Numbered from the stretch's first letter, positions 1-7,396 are shown. The stretch: 7,706 nucleotides of DNA from Propionibacteriaceae bacterium (GCA_003451975.1 DMIX01000070.1:1-7706), one strand, 5' to 3'. Program-made: numbers and translations. The notes: generated by a model from the letters alone, not told the origin.

Positions 1-685
1 TGCCCATTTCGAGCCGGCGCATCCGGTGCCGGACGAGAATTTCACGGCGGTGATGACCGTGCGGAATAGCAGTGGGGTCGATGTCAACGTGCCGTTCGAG
101 GCGATGTGGATCTTCCCCCAGGCATTGGGCGTGGACAATTGTGTGTGGACCTTCGACAACGGCTTGAATGCGGGACAGGCGAAAACGGTGCAGTGTACGC
201 GGCAGTCCCATGCGCTGCCCGGCCAGTCATCTACCTCGCCAACGGTGGACGCGCAAAACGTGATCGACGAAGAGGATGAGGTCAACAACGATGTGGCGGT
301 CACGTTGATCCTGTATGCGGAAGACCATCCCGACCCGGTGGCAGGTGGTAAACCGGACCTGGTCATTGGCAACCTGCAAGTCAGCCCCAATCCGGTTAGC
401 GCCGGGCAGGATCTCTACGTGGAGTTTGAGGTGGTCAATCAGGGGAATGGGCCGGCGCCGGCCTCGGTGGCGCAATTGACGACCCCGCCTGGTGCAGGGC
501 TCAGCTTCCGCTGTGAAGTGCCGTCATTGCCGCCCGCTGGCTCATCGCATTGTGCCTGGCAGTTCACTGCTCCATCCCGTCGGCTCAACTATGGGGCAAG
601 AGCGGCGGCGGATATCGAAAATGTCGTGAATGAAGGCGCTCGTGAAGACAATAACTCGCTCAAGGAAACGTTCACGGTACAGTGA
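1..685 (+). CDS. Secreted CARDB-domain protein, 5' end cut by window edge
   Basis: The frame is open from base 2 to the TGA at 683-685 (227 visible codons). A GTG at 26 is in frame, but coding clearly continues upstream of it, so the true start lies outside the window. Two similar domains are visible, numbering from the first full codon. Residues 1-105 end in a segment with NVIDEEDEVNND. Residues 117-227 begin KPDLVIGNLQVSPNPVSAGQ and end with ENVVNEGAREDNNSLKETF. The opening KPDLV, the central VVNQGNGPAPA and the closing V-x-E-x-x-E-x-NN pattern are typical of CARDB, an immunoglobulin-like fold of bacterial surface and secreted proteins. Each domain has a Cys pair (C47/C65 and C171/C184) that could form disulfides, which suits an extracytoplasmic site. 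No enzymatic motif is seen; a binding or structural role is inferred. Whether catalytic domains lie upstream cannot be judged. Confidence 0.85.
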   Translation, partial: AHFEPAHPVPDENFTAVMTVRNSSGVDVNVPFEAMWIFPQALGVDNCVWTFDNGLNAGQAKTVQCTRQSHALPGQSSTSPTVDAQNVIDEEDEVNNDVAVTLILYAEDHPDPVAGGKPDLVIGNLQVSPNPVSAGQDLYVEFEVVNQGNGPAPASVAQLTTPPGAGLSFRCEVPSLPPAGSSHCAWQFTAPSRRLNYGARAAADIENVVNEGAREDNNSLKETFTVQ

Positions 686-702
686 GAGCGCCACAACCGG
701 AA

Positions 703-736
703 TGGGCCGATCAGTCGAGACCGGTCCGTTTTATTT
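703..736 (+). terminator. Probable terminator of the CARDB-protein gene
   Basis: GGGCCG (704-709) can pair with CGGTCC (722-727), with one G-U pair and a 12-base loop. It is followed by GTTTTATTT, a U-rich tail. It starts 18 bases after the stop codon, in the short gap between two convergent genes, where a terminator is expected. The stem is short, and an alternative pairing (ACCGG 696-700 with CCGGT 721-725) exists, so confidence is moderate. Confidence 0.5.
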
Positions 737-753
737 GACCTCGGATGGTTAGA

Positions 754-3585
754 TCATTCCCAGCTGATTCGCTCGGTGGCCCAGTCGTCGCCCATTGTAC
801 CGCCAGTGTCGAACAACTGCTGCGGATTGGTTCCATCGGCGTTCATTATCCACATGGCCCAGACTCCGTCGCGGTCGGAGAGGAATGCGATCTTGCTCCC
901 GTCTGGTGAGAAGGCCGGCAAGCCATCGTTCGCCGGATGATTCGTCAGGTTCATCTTGCCGCCGCCGTCGAAATTCACCGTCCATACGTCCCAATTCCCA
1001 CTCGCTCGGGACATATAGGCGATCCGCTCTCCAAAGCAATCTCCGGCTGTGTCCTCGGCTTGATCGGTCAACATGCGGGCGCGCGCATCCCCCCAACTCG
1101 GGTTGGTGTACAGCCCGCAGCGACTGCCTCCTTCCCAGAAGTTGCACCCGCTGTACACCACCCAGTCGTTGTCCAGCCAGAGCGGTGACTTGCCCGGTAC
1201 GACGCGATCGGCGACGTTGACCGCAACCGGATCGCTGCCTTTGTCGACGCTGTTCTGTACCCACACTGTCCACTGCCGCTGGTCGTTCCAGAGATAGAAC
1301 TCGGAGTCGAAGAGCAACCTGTCACCGTACGGGCCCCAACGCGGGTGGGCGTCTTCCGGATGCAGGCTGGATTCCCGCGGATCACTGCCGTCGATGTTGA
1401 CCGTCCACAGGTTGTCCTTGCCTTGCCCGTCACCGTTCAAAACGACGCGGAGATCGCCGCGGCGGATGTCAGGTTGGCGGCCCCACTCCCAGAGCAATCG
1501 TCGCTCCGTACCGTCCGGCTTGCTGACGTAGATGTCGTATGTGGGCTTGGACATAGCGGGTTTGAATACCGGGTAGGCGATGTAGCCGGACAGACCGGAT
1601 GCTGCGCTGACGCCCTGTGCCGGGACTTGCGCTGGCTGCTCCTGAACCGCTGATGTTTCGGGGAGGGGCACAGCAGTAACCCCGCCAGTGCGTGACCAGG
1701 AAGGCTGCACCCCCTGCATCAGATTCTGCACGAAGCTGCCATTGCTCTCCAGGATCATCACCATGTTGTCCGACCCCAACGCGAGTTGCGATCCATCCGG
1801 TGACCAGGCCAGTCCCCAGCTCGTGTTCGGGGCTATGACCTGATCGCCGGACCCGTCAGCGTTCATGATGTGCAGACCCTGCCCATCCACCGAATAGGCG
1901 ATACGTGTGCCATCGGGTGACCAGGTGGGGTACATGCAGTAGCCGGGATTGTTGGTCAGTTGCTGCTTTCCTGATCCGTCCGCGTTGATCACGAATACCT
2001 GACCGTTGTCCATGAAGGTGATGCGCGAATCGGCAGGTGACCAGGAGGGGTCCCGGCCGGTCGATAGCGTCGTCAGCGTGCTGCCATCGGCGGAGATGCT
2101 ATTGACCGTCGTCGGCTGGGACATGGACTCCGCCGAGAACACAAAAGACCGCCCATCAGGTGACCAGGCCGGACGCTGTACGCTGACGGGATTACCTTGT
2201 ATGGTTGGCTTCAGGCACCGGACGTCGCTCCCATCGGCGTTCATGAAGCACAAATGAAAGACGCCGTGTTCCGCGCACATGTACTGGTAGGCGATTTTGC
2301 TGCCATCGGGTGACCAGGCGGGCAACCAATCTTCTCCCGGTCTGTCGGTCAAACGCACCAGGTTGCTTCCATCCGGATCGATGGTGTAGATCTCATAGTC
2401 GCCCTGAAAATTGGAGGCGAATGCGATACGTCCGGTCCCCACGGTCTGCTGGGGGAGGGCGGGAGGCTGCTGAGTTGGAGGTGGTGGTTCCGGCATCTCC
2501 GGCTGAAGTGCGATCTGCGTGGCGACTGGCTCCACCTGTGGCGGCGGGAGAGTGGGCTGGACCAGCACGAGTGGCGGACTCTCAAGTTGGGACGGCGTGG
2601 GCGCAGCCAATTCGCCGAGCGGCGGTTCTACCTCCGGAGCAAGGGTTGGCCCAGGCAGCCCGCCGGCAAGCTGCAGCGGAGGTGGGGGTAGCGTTGGTAT
2701 GTTCAGGGTGGGAGGCGGTTGTACCTGTGGAAGCGTCGGAATCACTTGGTGAGTGGGCTGTGCGGTCGGCGCCAGGGAGAGCACAACGGAAGTCGTGGAG
2801 GTCGGCGCTGCGAGGAGCGGTGTTGTAACCGTAGGGCTCACCTCCGCCAGAGAGACCTCGGGTACCGCTGCTATCTCCAGGCTGGCGAGCAGCTCGGCGA
2901 ACGACATGGCTCCGGAGTGGTAGGCGAGCACATTGGCGAGGTCAACGCTCACGATGACTTGGGTTCCATCTGGGAACGAGGGGTGCAAAGTCGCACCTGT
3001 CAATCCGGCGGTCTTGTCCGCGATCCACCCGAAAATCTGGACCCATTCCACCGCGAGGCTGTCCGGCGGTTCCACAACCGGTTGCGCAAATGAGAGGTGC
3101 AGTTCGTTCCCTTGCAGGGTAAGCCCATGCTCCCAGATGTTCAGCAGTCCCATGTTCTGGAGAAGCGCTTGGTCGGGGGGATGTTGTTCGTTGAACGCGA
3201 GACGGTCGTAAAAGGTATCGATATCCAACTGATTGGCGTGCATGGCACGGACGTCGGCGCTCTGGGCGGTGATTTCGACCAGGGGCTGGCCTGCGTAGCT
3301 GCTGGAAACAACCACCTGCTGCACCTGCGGAAGGGTTTCGACCACCGTCCGCATCACAGCCAGGGCATTGAATAGCACAGCGCCATCACCTTCGCCGAAG
3401 TGCTGCTCGTAGGCGACGAGCACCTGTGCCGCCGTGCTCCCTTCGATGCGGGTCGGGGTAATTCCCAGCGCGGCGAGCTTCTGCGCTAGCGCGTCGAATT
3501 CCGCGTCCTGCGCGTACACTGGAACCGAAATCAACAAAATGAGCACAATGAGGAAACAGAACGATAGGGTTCTGATCTGGTTCAT
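754..3585 (-). CDS. Secreted protein with two TolB/PD40-like beta-propellers and a proline-rich linker
   Basis: 943 residues from ATG 3583-3585 to TGA at 754-756. An in-frame ATG at 3621 would add 12 residues, but GAGGAGGAGG seven bases before 3585 and the signal peptide starting there favour the shorter form. Residues 1-25 are a signal peptide (MNQIR, a hydrophobic core, then V-Y-A). Residues 27-238 form a domain I do not recognise. Residues 240-380 are a Pro/Thr/Val/Leu-rich linker. Residues 383-635 are a TolB-like propeller with six blade motifs of the (A/S/T)WSPDG type near 423, 473, 513, 553, 592 and 628. Residues 664-943 form a second, more divergent propeller with DIYVSKPDG, LWTVNIDG, AFSPDGSKIAF and MWIMNADG. 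Cysteines in both propellers suggest disulfides. PD40 propellers usually mediate binding; no catalytic domain is visible. Despite the TolB-like fold, nothing here indicates a Tol-Pal system. A TTGACA at 3650-3655 and TTGACG at 3640-3645 lie upstream, without a convincing -10. Confidence 0.9.
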   Translation of the reverse strand: MNQIRTLSFCFLIVLILLISVPVYAQDAEFDALAQKLAALGITPTRIEGSTAAQVLVAYEQHFGEGDGAVLFNALAVMRTVVETLPQVQQVVVSSSYAGQPLVEITAQSADVRAMHANQLDIDTFYDRLAFNEQHPPDQALLQNMGLLNIWEHGLTLQGNELHLSFAQPVVEPPDSLAVEWVQIFGWIADKTAGLTGATLHPSFPDGTQVIVSVDLANVLAYHSGAMSFAELLASLEIAAVPEVSLAEVSPTVTTPLLAAPTSTTSVVLSLAPTAQPTHQVIPTLPQVQPPPTLNIPTLPPPPLQLAGGLPGPTLAPEVEPPLGELAAPTPSQLESPPLVLVQPTLPPPQVEPVATQIALQPEMPEPPPPTQQPPALPQQTVGTGRIAFASNFQGDYEIYTIDPDGSNLVRLTDRPGEDWLPAWSPDGSKIAYQYMCAEHGVFHLCFMNADGSDVRCLKPTIQGNPVSVQRPAWSPDGRSFVFSAESMSQPTTVNSISADGSTLTTLSTGRDPSWSPADSRITFMDNGQVFVINADGSGKQQLTNNPGYCMYPTWSPDGTRIAYSVDGQGLHIMNADGSGDQVIAPNTSWGLAWSPDGSQLALGSDNMVMILESNGSFVQNLMQGVQPSWSRTGGVTAVPLPETSAVQEQPAQVPAQGVSAASGLSGYIAYPVFKPAMSKPTYDIYVSKPDGTERRLLWEWGRQPDIRRGDLRVVLNGDGQGKDNLWTVNIDGSDPRESSLHPEDAHPRWGPYGDRLLFDSEFYLWNDQRQWTVWVQNSVDKGSDPVAVNVADRVVPGKSPLWLDNDWVVYSGCNFWEGGSRCGLYTNPSWGDARARMLTDQAEDTAGDCFGERIAYMSRASGNWDVWTVNFDGGGKMNLTNHPANDGLPAFSPDGSKIAFLSDRDGVWAMWIMNADGTNPQQLFDTGGTMGDDWATERISWE
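1681..2439 (-). repeat. Tandem PD40 propeller blades, visible in DNA
   Basis: The stretch encoding the first propeller shows the plus-strand word GGTGACCAGG at 1799, 1916, 2036, 2159 and 2310, with a one-mismatch copy at 1691. Spacing is 108, 117, 120, 123 and 151 bases. On the coding strand this is the W-S-P core of each blade motif. The roughly 40-residue period matches PD40 blades. The DNA identity outside the motif is low, so these are old protein-level repeats and not a recent duplication. Confidence 0.85.
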
Positions 3586-3592
3586 GGCTGAT

Positions 3593-3602
3593 CCTCCTCC
3601 TC
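3593..3602 (-). promoter_or_regulatory. Strong ribosome binding site fixing the propeller-protein start
   Basis: On the minus strand GAGGAGGAGG lies seven bases upstream of the ATG at 3585. This decides against the upstream in-frame ATG at 3621, whose product would carry a charged 12-residue prefix (MLCRYKRGGGSA) before the signal peptide. Confidence 0.85.
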
Positions 3603-3749
3603 GCTTGTACCTGCACAGCATCGTGAGCGGAAATCAGACCGTCAATCCATGTCAACGTGGGCGTCCAGGGCAGGTACAGCCAGGAATCTTGGTGATAAGT
3701 GCAGCGTCTTTGACACGACCAATGCGCTAGCGAGCACACCCACTGGACC

Positions 3750-3845
3750 AGCCTGTGCCAATCTCCGCACAGGCTGTGCGGGGGTCTGTGGCGTGTTCCC
3801 GTGAGCCTCCGCGCAAACGGAACGCGTCCAGGATTGGCACAGGCT
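3750..3845. repeat. 96-base inverted-repeat element with internal stems
   Basis: AGCCTGTGCCAATC at 3750-3763 is the exact reverse complement of GATTGGCACAGGCT at 3832-3845. Inside is a compact hairpin, CCGCAC-aggct-GTGCGG (3765-3781), and a weaker bulged stem (GCG..TTCC from 3791 with GGAACGC 3819-3825). The word GCACAGGCT appears in the hairpin (3767-3775) and again in the right arm (3837-3845). As RNA this could fold into a branched structure; as DNA it could be a small palindromic element. No poly-U tail follows on either strand, so it is not a simple terminator. Confidence 0.6.
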
Positions 3846-4229
3846 TGACCGGCACGAAGATATTCGTGTGAATTTGGCAGATCACGCTGAAAACACGACC
3901 TGTCCAATGCTCGCTGGCCCCAAAAATCGCGAATGCACCCGTTCAGGACAGGGAAAGCGGTTTCGACGCTGGCCGTATGTCCACAGCTGGTTGTGGTTAC
4001 TTCGGATGCCGTTACCTGGCGCAGGTGCCGGTTCCACCGCTCCCACGCCGCTGCTGCCGGATACCCATATTTTAGTGCGCTTCCGGCGGAATGCAAAAGC
4101 GACGTGGGGCGCAACTGCAATTTTGGGGAGGCTGCGCCGGGTGGCCACGTCATGCGCGCGCGTGGCCTTCCGGGCGCATGATAACCGTGTGTCGTTCCAT
4201 GTAAGACCTGCACCACACGCCGAGCTTAC

Positions 4230-4265
4230 GAGAAACCCTCCAGGGCTTCCGGCACCCTGGAGGGT
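4230..4265 (-). terminator. Intrinsic terminator after leuC
   Basis: ACCCTCCAGGG (4235-4245) and CCCTGGAGGGT (4255-4265) form a perfect 11-bp stem with a 9-base loop. Read on the minus strand it is followed by a short U-rich tail (TTTCT). It begins 46 bases beyond the leuC stop, which closes the leu transcript before any leuD or leuB could follow. Confidence 0.8.
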
Positions 4266-4311
4266 CTGCGCACAAAGGATTAGGTTCCGGCCCGGTGGTG
4301 CGTGGGAGCAG

Positions 4312-5571
4312 CTAGAGATCAGCAGGCCCGCCGATGTGTCCGAGTATGGCCGATGCGGCGGCGACCGCCGGATTCGCCAGATACACCTCACTCTGCCGGT
4401 GACCCATGCGGCCCACGAAATTTCGATTGGTGGTGGAGATGCAGCGCTCGCCCGCAGCCAGGATGCCCATGTATCCGCCCAGGCAGGGTCCACAGGTTGG
4501 CGTACTGACCACCGCCCCCGCGTCGATGAACACTTCCATCAGCCCCTCCGCGAGCAATTTGCGGAAGATGGCCTGCGAGCCCGGGATGACGATGCAGCGC
4601 AACGCATCGCTGACGCGCTGTCCGCGCAAGACCTCGGCAGCCGTGACCATATCATCCCACCGGCCGTTCGTACAACTGCCGATGACTACCTGGTCCATCT
4701 TGATACCGCGCGCCTGGCTCAGGGGCACCGCGTTGCTCGGCAGGTGGGGCAACGAAACGACCGGCTCCATGTCTGTCACGTCATATTCGTATACCGCGTC
4801 GTAACGGGCGTCGGGGTCGCTCGCGTAGATGGTGTATGGCCGCTCGATGCGCCCAGCGACGTATTCCTTCGTCTTCTCGTCCACGTGGAAGATGCCCGCT
4901 TTGCCGCCGGCCTCGATCGCCATATTCGCCATCGTGAAGCGTCCATCCATAGGCAACCGGTCGATCACCGGCCCGCTGAATTCCATCGCCTTGTACAGCG
5001 CTCCATCGACGCCGATGTCCCCGATCGTGTGCAGGATCAGGTCTTTCCCTCCGACCCAACGAGGCAATTCTCCTGTGTAGACGAACTTGATGGTCTCCGG
5101 CACCTTGAGCCAGGTATGACCGGTAGCCATCGCTGCAGCGATGTCGGTCGAGCCCATACCGGTCGAGAATGCCCCGAGGGCTCCATACGTACATGTGTGG
5201 GAATCGGCGCCGACCACCAACTCGCCAGGCGCAACCAGACCCTTCTCCGGCAGGATGACGTGTTCGATACCCCCCTTGCCGACTTCAAAGTAGTTGGTCA
5301 ACGCCTGATCGTGTGCGAAATCGCGCACGATCTTGCACTGCTCCGCCGCCTTGATGTTCATGTTCGGCGCGAAGTGGTCCGGAACCAACACGACCCGCTC
5401 GGGATCGAACACCTTGTCCAGCCCGACACGTTCCAGTTCCTTGATGGCGATGGGGGCGGTGATGTCGTTGGCCAGTACCAGGTCTACTTCCACATCGACC
5501 AGTTCGCCCGGCGTGACCTCGTCCAGTCCGGCGTGCGCCGCCAGTATTTTCTCAGCAATGGTCATTCGCAT
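4312..5571 (-). CDS. leuC: 3-isopropylmalate dehydratase large subunit
   Basis: 419 residues. With the small subunit LeuD it isomerises 2-isopropylmalate to 3-isopropylmalate, the second step of leucine synthesis, in the cytoplasm. The aconitase-family 4Fe-4S ligands are present: C300 in VIGSCTNGR and C360/C363 in STPTCGPCLGG. GADSHTCTYGALGAFSTG (121-138) and GPCLGGYMGILAAGE (361-375) match aconitase signatures. At about 420 residues it belongs to the shorter LeuC/HacA-like type and not the roughly 465-residue enterobacterial form. Homoaconitase large subunits are close relatives, but the adjacent leuA makes LeuC the better call. The start at 5571 has AGGGG 13 bases upstream; an ATG two codons later is less well spaced. 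It lies 181 bases downstream of leuA, with its own candidate promoter, and is followed by a terminator. The small subunit gene is not adjacent downstream, which is unusual. Confidence 0.96.
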   Translation of the reverse strand: MRMTIAEKILAAHAGLDEVTPGELVDVEVDLVLANDITAPIAIKELERVGLDKVFDPERVVLVPDHFAPNMNIKAAEQCKIVRDFAHDQALTNYFEVGKGGIEHVILPEKGLVAPGELVVGADSHTCTYGALGAFSTGMGSTDIAAAMATGHTWLKVPETIKFVYTGELPRWVGGKDLILHTIGDIGVDGALYKAMEFSGPVIDRLPMDGRFTMANMAIEAGGKAGIFHVDEKTKEYVAGRIERPYTIYASDPDARYDAVYEYDVTDMEPVVSLPHLPSNAVPLSQARGIKMDQVVIGSCTNGRWDDMVTAAEVLRGQRVSDALRCIVIPGSQAIFRKLLAEGLMEVFIDAGAVVSTPTCGPCLGGYMGILAAGERCISTTNRNFVGRMGHRQSEVYLANPAVAAASAILGHIGGPADL

Positions 5572-5610
5572 GGTGTATCGTTGTCCCCTTCGGTTGTTAG
5601 TGTATGGCCT

Positions 5611-5639
5611 ATCTTACCACAAGGGCTTGGTGTTGGCAA
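5611..5639 (-). promoter_or_regulatory. Candidate leuC promoter
   Basis: On the minus strand TTGCCA (5634-5639) and TAAGAT (5611-5616) are separated by exactly 17 bases, 5/6 and 4/6 matches to the sigma70 consensus. Transcription would start near 5604, giving a leader of about 33 bases before leuC. Its -35 box lies one base from the edge of the palindromic element at 5641-5716. It would allow leuC expression independent of the leuA attenuator. Confidence 0.5.
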
Positions 5640-5640
5640 A

Positions 5641-5716
5641 GAAAATGCAGCGCGGGACGACGGAACGCCGCAGGAAAAGGCAGGGGCATACGTCCCTGCC
5701 CGTTCGCTGCATTTTC
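5641..5716. repeat. 76-base palindromic element with 12-bp terminal inverted repeats
   Basis: GAAAATGCAGCG (5641-5652) and CGCTGCATTTTC (5705-5716) are perfect inverted repeats. They enclose a second perfect stem, GGCAGGG-gcatacgt-CCCTGCC (5679-5700). It fills much of the leuA-leuC gap. The size, terminal repeats and intergenic position resemble a REP- or MITE-like interspersed element. No target-site duplication is evident. It could equally be a native double-stem terminator. Confidence 0.65.
5675..5700 (-). terminator. Probable intrinsic terminator after leuA
   Basis: Read on the minus strand, GGCAGGG-acgtatgc-CCCTGCC is a 7-bp GC-rich stem followed directly by TTTTCC. It lies 53 bases after the leuA stop and ahead of the candidate leuC promoter. 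The U-run is short, so termination may be partial. The outer arm of the surrounding palindrome also ends in a T-rich stretch (ATTTTCTTTG). Confidence 0.5.
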
Positions 5717-5752
5717 CCCCGCCGTCGCCGCGTCGAACAAGTCGTGAAAACC

Positions 5753-7396
5753 TCACGGTTTGAACAGGTCTTTGCTCCCTTTGCCATCGATGGTGAACGT
5801 TGCGCGGGTCGGGAAGGGTTCATGGTTGCCACCCGCTTCCCACTGCTGCTGGCGGATCATCTCGCGCTTGGCAGCGAGCAACTTGTTGAGCGCGAATAGA
5901 TAGGCTTTGGCACTGGCGACGACGATATCGGTATCGATGCCTCGCCCGCTGAATACCTGCTTGACTGTGTTCCCGTTGGTCGAGACATCCGCCGCAATCC
6001 GGATGGTGACCTCGCCGACTGCGTCCATCCCCTCGGTGATCGCCTGAATCGAAAACTCGACGAGCTCGTTGGCGACGCCGATCACACGATTGATCGCCTG
6101 GTAAACGGCATCTACCGGGCCATCGCCCAGGGCGGCATCCTTGACGATCTCCCCTTCGGGGGTGCGCAACTGTACGGTGGCGGTGGGAATGCTGTTGCTG
6201 CCACACGAGATCTGGACGTTCTCGAGTTTGTAGACTTCGGGTGGCTGGAACAGCTCATCGGTGATGATCGCCTCGATGTCCGCATCGGTGACCAGTTTCT
6301 TCTTGTCCGCCAGCAGTTTGAAGCGCGTGAAGACTTTGTCCAGGCTGTCTCGGTCCAGGCTGTATCCCAGGTCTTCCAGATACTCCTTGAAGGCGTGCCG
6401 TCCGGAATGCTTCCCCAGCACCAGCGCGTTCTTGGACAGGCCGACGGATTCGGGCGTCATGATCTCGTAGGTCAACGGATTCTTCAGAACCCCGTGTTGA
6501 TGGATGCCCGCCTCATGAGCGAAGGCATTGGCGCCGACAATGGCTTTGTTGGGCTGAATGGAGATGCCGGTGTGCGTGCTGACGATGTTGCTCGTGCGGA
6601 TGATCTGCGTGGAATCGATGTTGGTTCCCAGGTTGAAGAACTGCGGTCGTGTCGCGAGGGTCATGACGATCTCTTCCAGAGATGCATTTCCCGCACGCTC
6701 GCCGATGCCGTTGACGGTGCATTCGATCTGTCGTGCCCCATTGCGAACAGCTGCCAGGCTGTTGGCGGTTGCCAGACCCAGGTCATTGTGGCAGTGGACC
6801 GAGATGATGGCGTTGCCGATGTTGGGCACATTGTCCTTGATGCCGCGGATCAATGCACCGAACTCCTCCGGCGTCGTGTATCCCACCGTATCCGGAATGT
6901 TGACTGTGGTCGCGCCGGCGCCAATCACCGCTTCCAGCACCTGGTAGAGGTACTCCGGATCGCTGCGACCGGCGTCCTCCGGCGAATACTCGACGTCGTC
7001 GCACAAGGTGCGTGCATAGGCGACCATCTCGCGTGCCTGCTCCAGCGCTTGCTGCCGGGTCATACGCAGCTTGTATTCGAGATGGATGTCCGAGGAGGCA
7101 AGGAAGACGTGGATGCGCGGTTTCGCGGCGTGGCGTACCGCTTCCCAGCAGGCATCAATATCGTTCTTGTTGGAGCGCGCCAAGCCACAGATCGTCGGCC
7201 CGTGCACTTCGAGCGCCACCTGGCGTACCGCCTCCAGGTCACCGGGCGATGCAGCCGGGAACCCGGCCTCGATCACATCTACGCCCAGGCGAGCAAGCTG
7301 TCGACCGATATCCAGTTTCTCTTCCAGGGTCATCGTCGCTCCTGGTGATTGTTCGCCGTCGCGCAGCGTGGTGTCGAAAATGATGACCTTCTCCAT
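5753..7396 (-). CDS. leuA: 2-isopropylmalate synthase
   Basis: 547 residues. It condenses acetyl-CoA with 2-oxoisovalerate to 2-isopropylmalate, the committed step of leucine synthesis. The DRE-TIM barrel covers roughly residues 1-285. [14 protein letters not shown] contains the R12-D13 catalytic/metal pair, [11 protein letters not shown] supplies metal ligands H201 and H203, and [11 protein letters not shown] supplies N237. A linker region follows with [13 protein letters not shown] (293-305) and [10 protein letters not shown] (327-336). Residues about 385-505 form the LeuA C-terminal regulatory domain, the leucine feedback site in characterised enzymes. The last ~35 residues form a tail beyond the usual domain end, making it slightly longer than the E. 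coli enzyme (523). Homocitrate and citramalate synthases are relatives, but the leucine-rich leader upstream and leuC downstream settle the call. AGGAGGT (7404-7410) lies seven bases before the ATG. Expression is predicted to be set by the attenuator upstream. Confidence 0.97.
   Translation of the reverse strand: MEKVIIFDTTLRDGEQSPGATMTLEEKLDIGRQLARLGVDVIEAGFPAASPGDLEAVRQVALEVHGPTICGLARSNKNDIDACWEAVRHAAKPRIHVFLASSDIHLEYKLRMTRQQALEQAREMVAYARTLCDDVEYSPEDAGRSDPEYLYQVLEAVIGAGATTVNIPDTVGYTTPEEFGALIRGIKDNVPNIGNAIISVHCHNDLGLATANSLAAVRNGARQIECTVNGIGERAGNASLEEIVMTLATRPQFFNLGTNIDSTQIIRTSNIVSTHTGISIQPNKAIVGANAFAHEAGIHQHGVLKNPLTYEIMTPESVGLSKNALVLGKHSGRHAFKEYLEDLGYSLDRDSLDKVFTRFKLLADKKKLVTDADIEAIITDELFQPPEVYKLENVQISCGSNSIPTATVQLRTPEGEIVKDAALGDGPVDAVYQAINRVIGVANELVEFSIQAITEGMDAVGEVTIRIAADVSTNGNTVKQVFSGRGIDTDIVVASAKAYLFALNKLLAAKREMIRQQQWEAGGNHEPFPTRATFTIDGKGSKDLFKP

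Larger units (their letters stand above)
3586..4229. other. Gene-free stretch of about 640 bases with several dyads
   Basis: No reading frame here looks like a protein. The longest ones are low-complexity Arg/Pro/His-rich shadows that run on into leuC or the propeller gene in other frames. The stretch lies between the leuC terminator and the propeller-gene start and must contain that gene's promoter. It holds a 14-bp perfect inverted repeat (3750-3763 with 3832-3845). It also holds a 7-bp dyad GGCCACG/CGTGGCC (4143-4149 with 4161-4167) and an overlapping alternative CATGCGC/GCGCATG (4151-4157 with 4174-4180). An unrecognised small RNA or a decayed mobile element is possible. Confidence 0.5.

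Noticed and set aside
26..685. Complete gene starting at GTG 26
   Set aside because: The same frame is open to the window edge and the upstream codons (AHFEPAHPV) read as part of the first CARDB-like domain, so the gene is truncated by the window.
1691..2319. CRISPR-like or short tandem DNA repeat from the recurring GGTGACCAGG word
   Set aside because: The word is the conserved WSP core of propeller blades inside a long open frame, with uneven spacing in multiples set by protein blades.
754..3621. Longer form of the propeller protein starting at 3621
   Set aside because: It would put 12 residues with several charges before a well-formed signal peptide, and the strong Shine-Dalgarno points to the ATG at 3585.
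3765..3781. Hairpin CCGCAC-aggct-GTGCGG as a terminator
   Set aside because: No U-rich tract follows on either strand (GGGGTCTG on plus, and AGATTGGC on minus).
3386..4216. 276-codon minus-strand open frame spanning the gene-free stretch
   Set aside because: Its composition (Trp, His, Arg, Cys scattered) is not protein-like. It overlaps the start and ribosome site of the propeller gene in another frame and contains the structured dyad.
3868..5763. 631-codon plus-strand open frame
   Set aside because: It runs antisense through all of leuC, has Arg/His/Asp-rich low-complexity composition, no ribosome site and no recognisable domain. It is a shadow of leuC in GC-rich DNA.
6395..7348. 317-codon plus-strand open frame
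   Set aside because: Entirely antisense to leuA, with no ribosome site and no family features.
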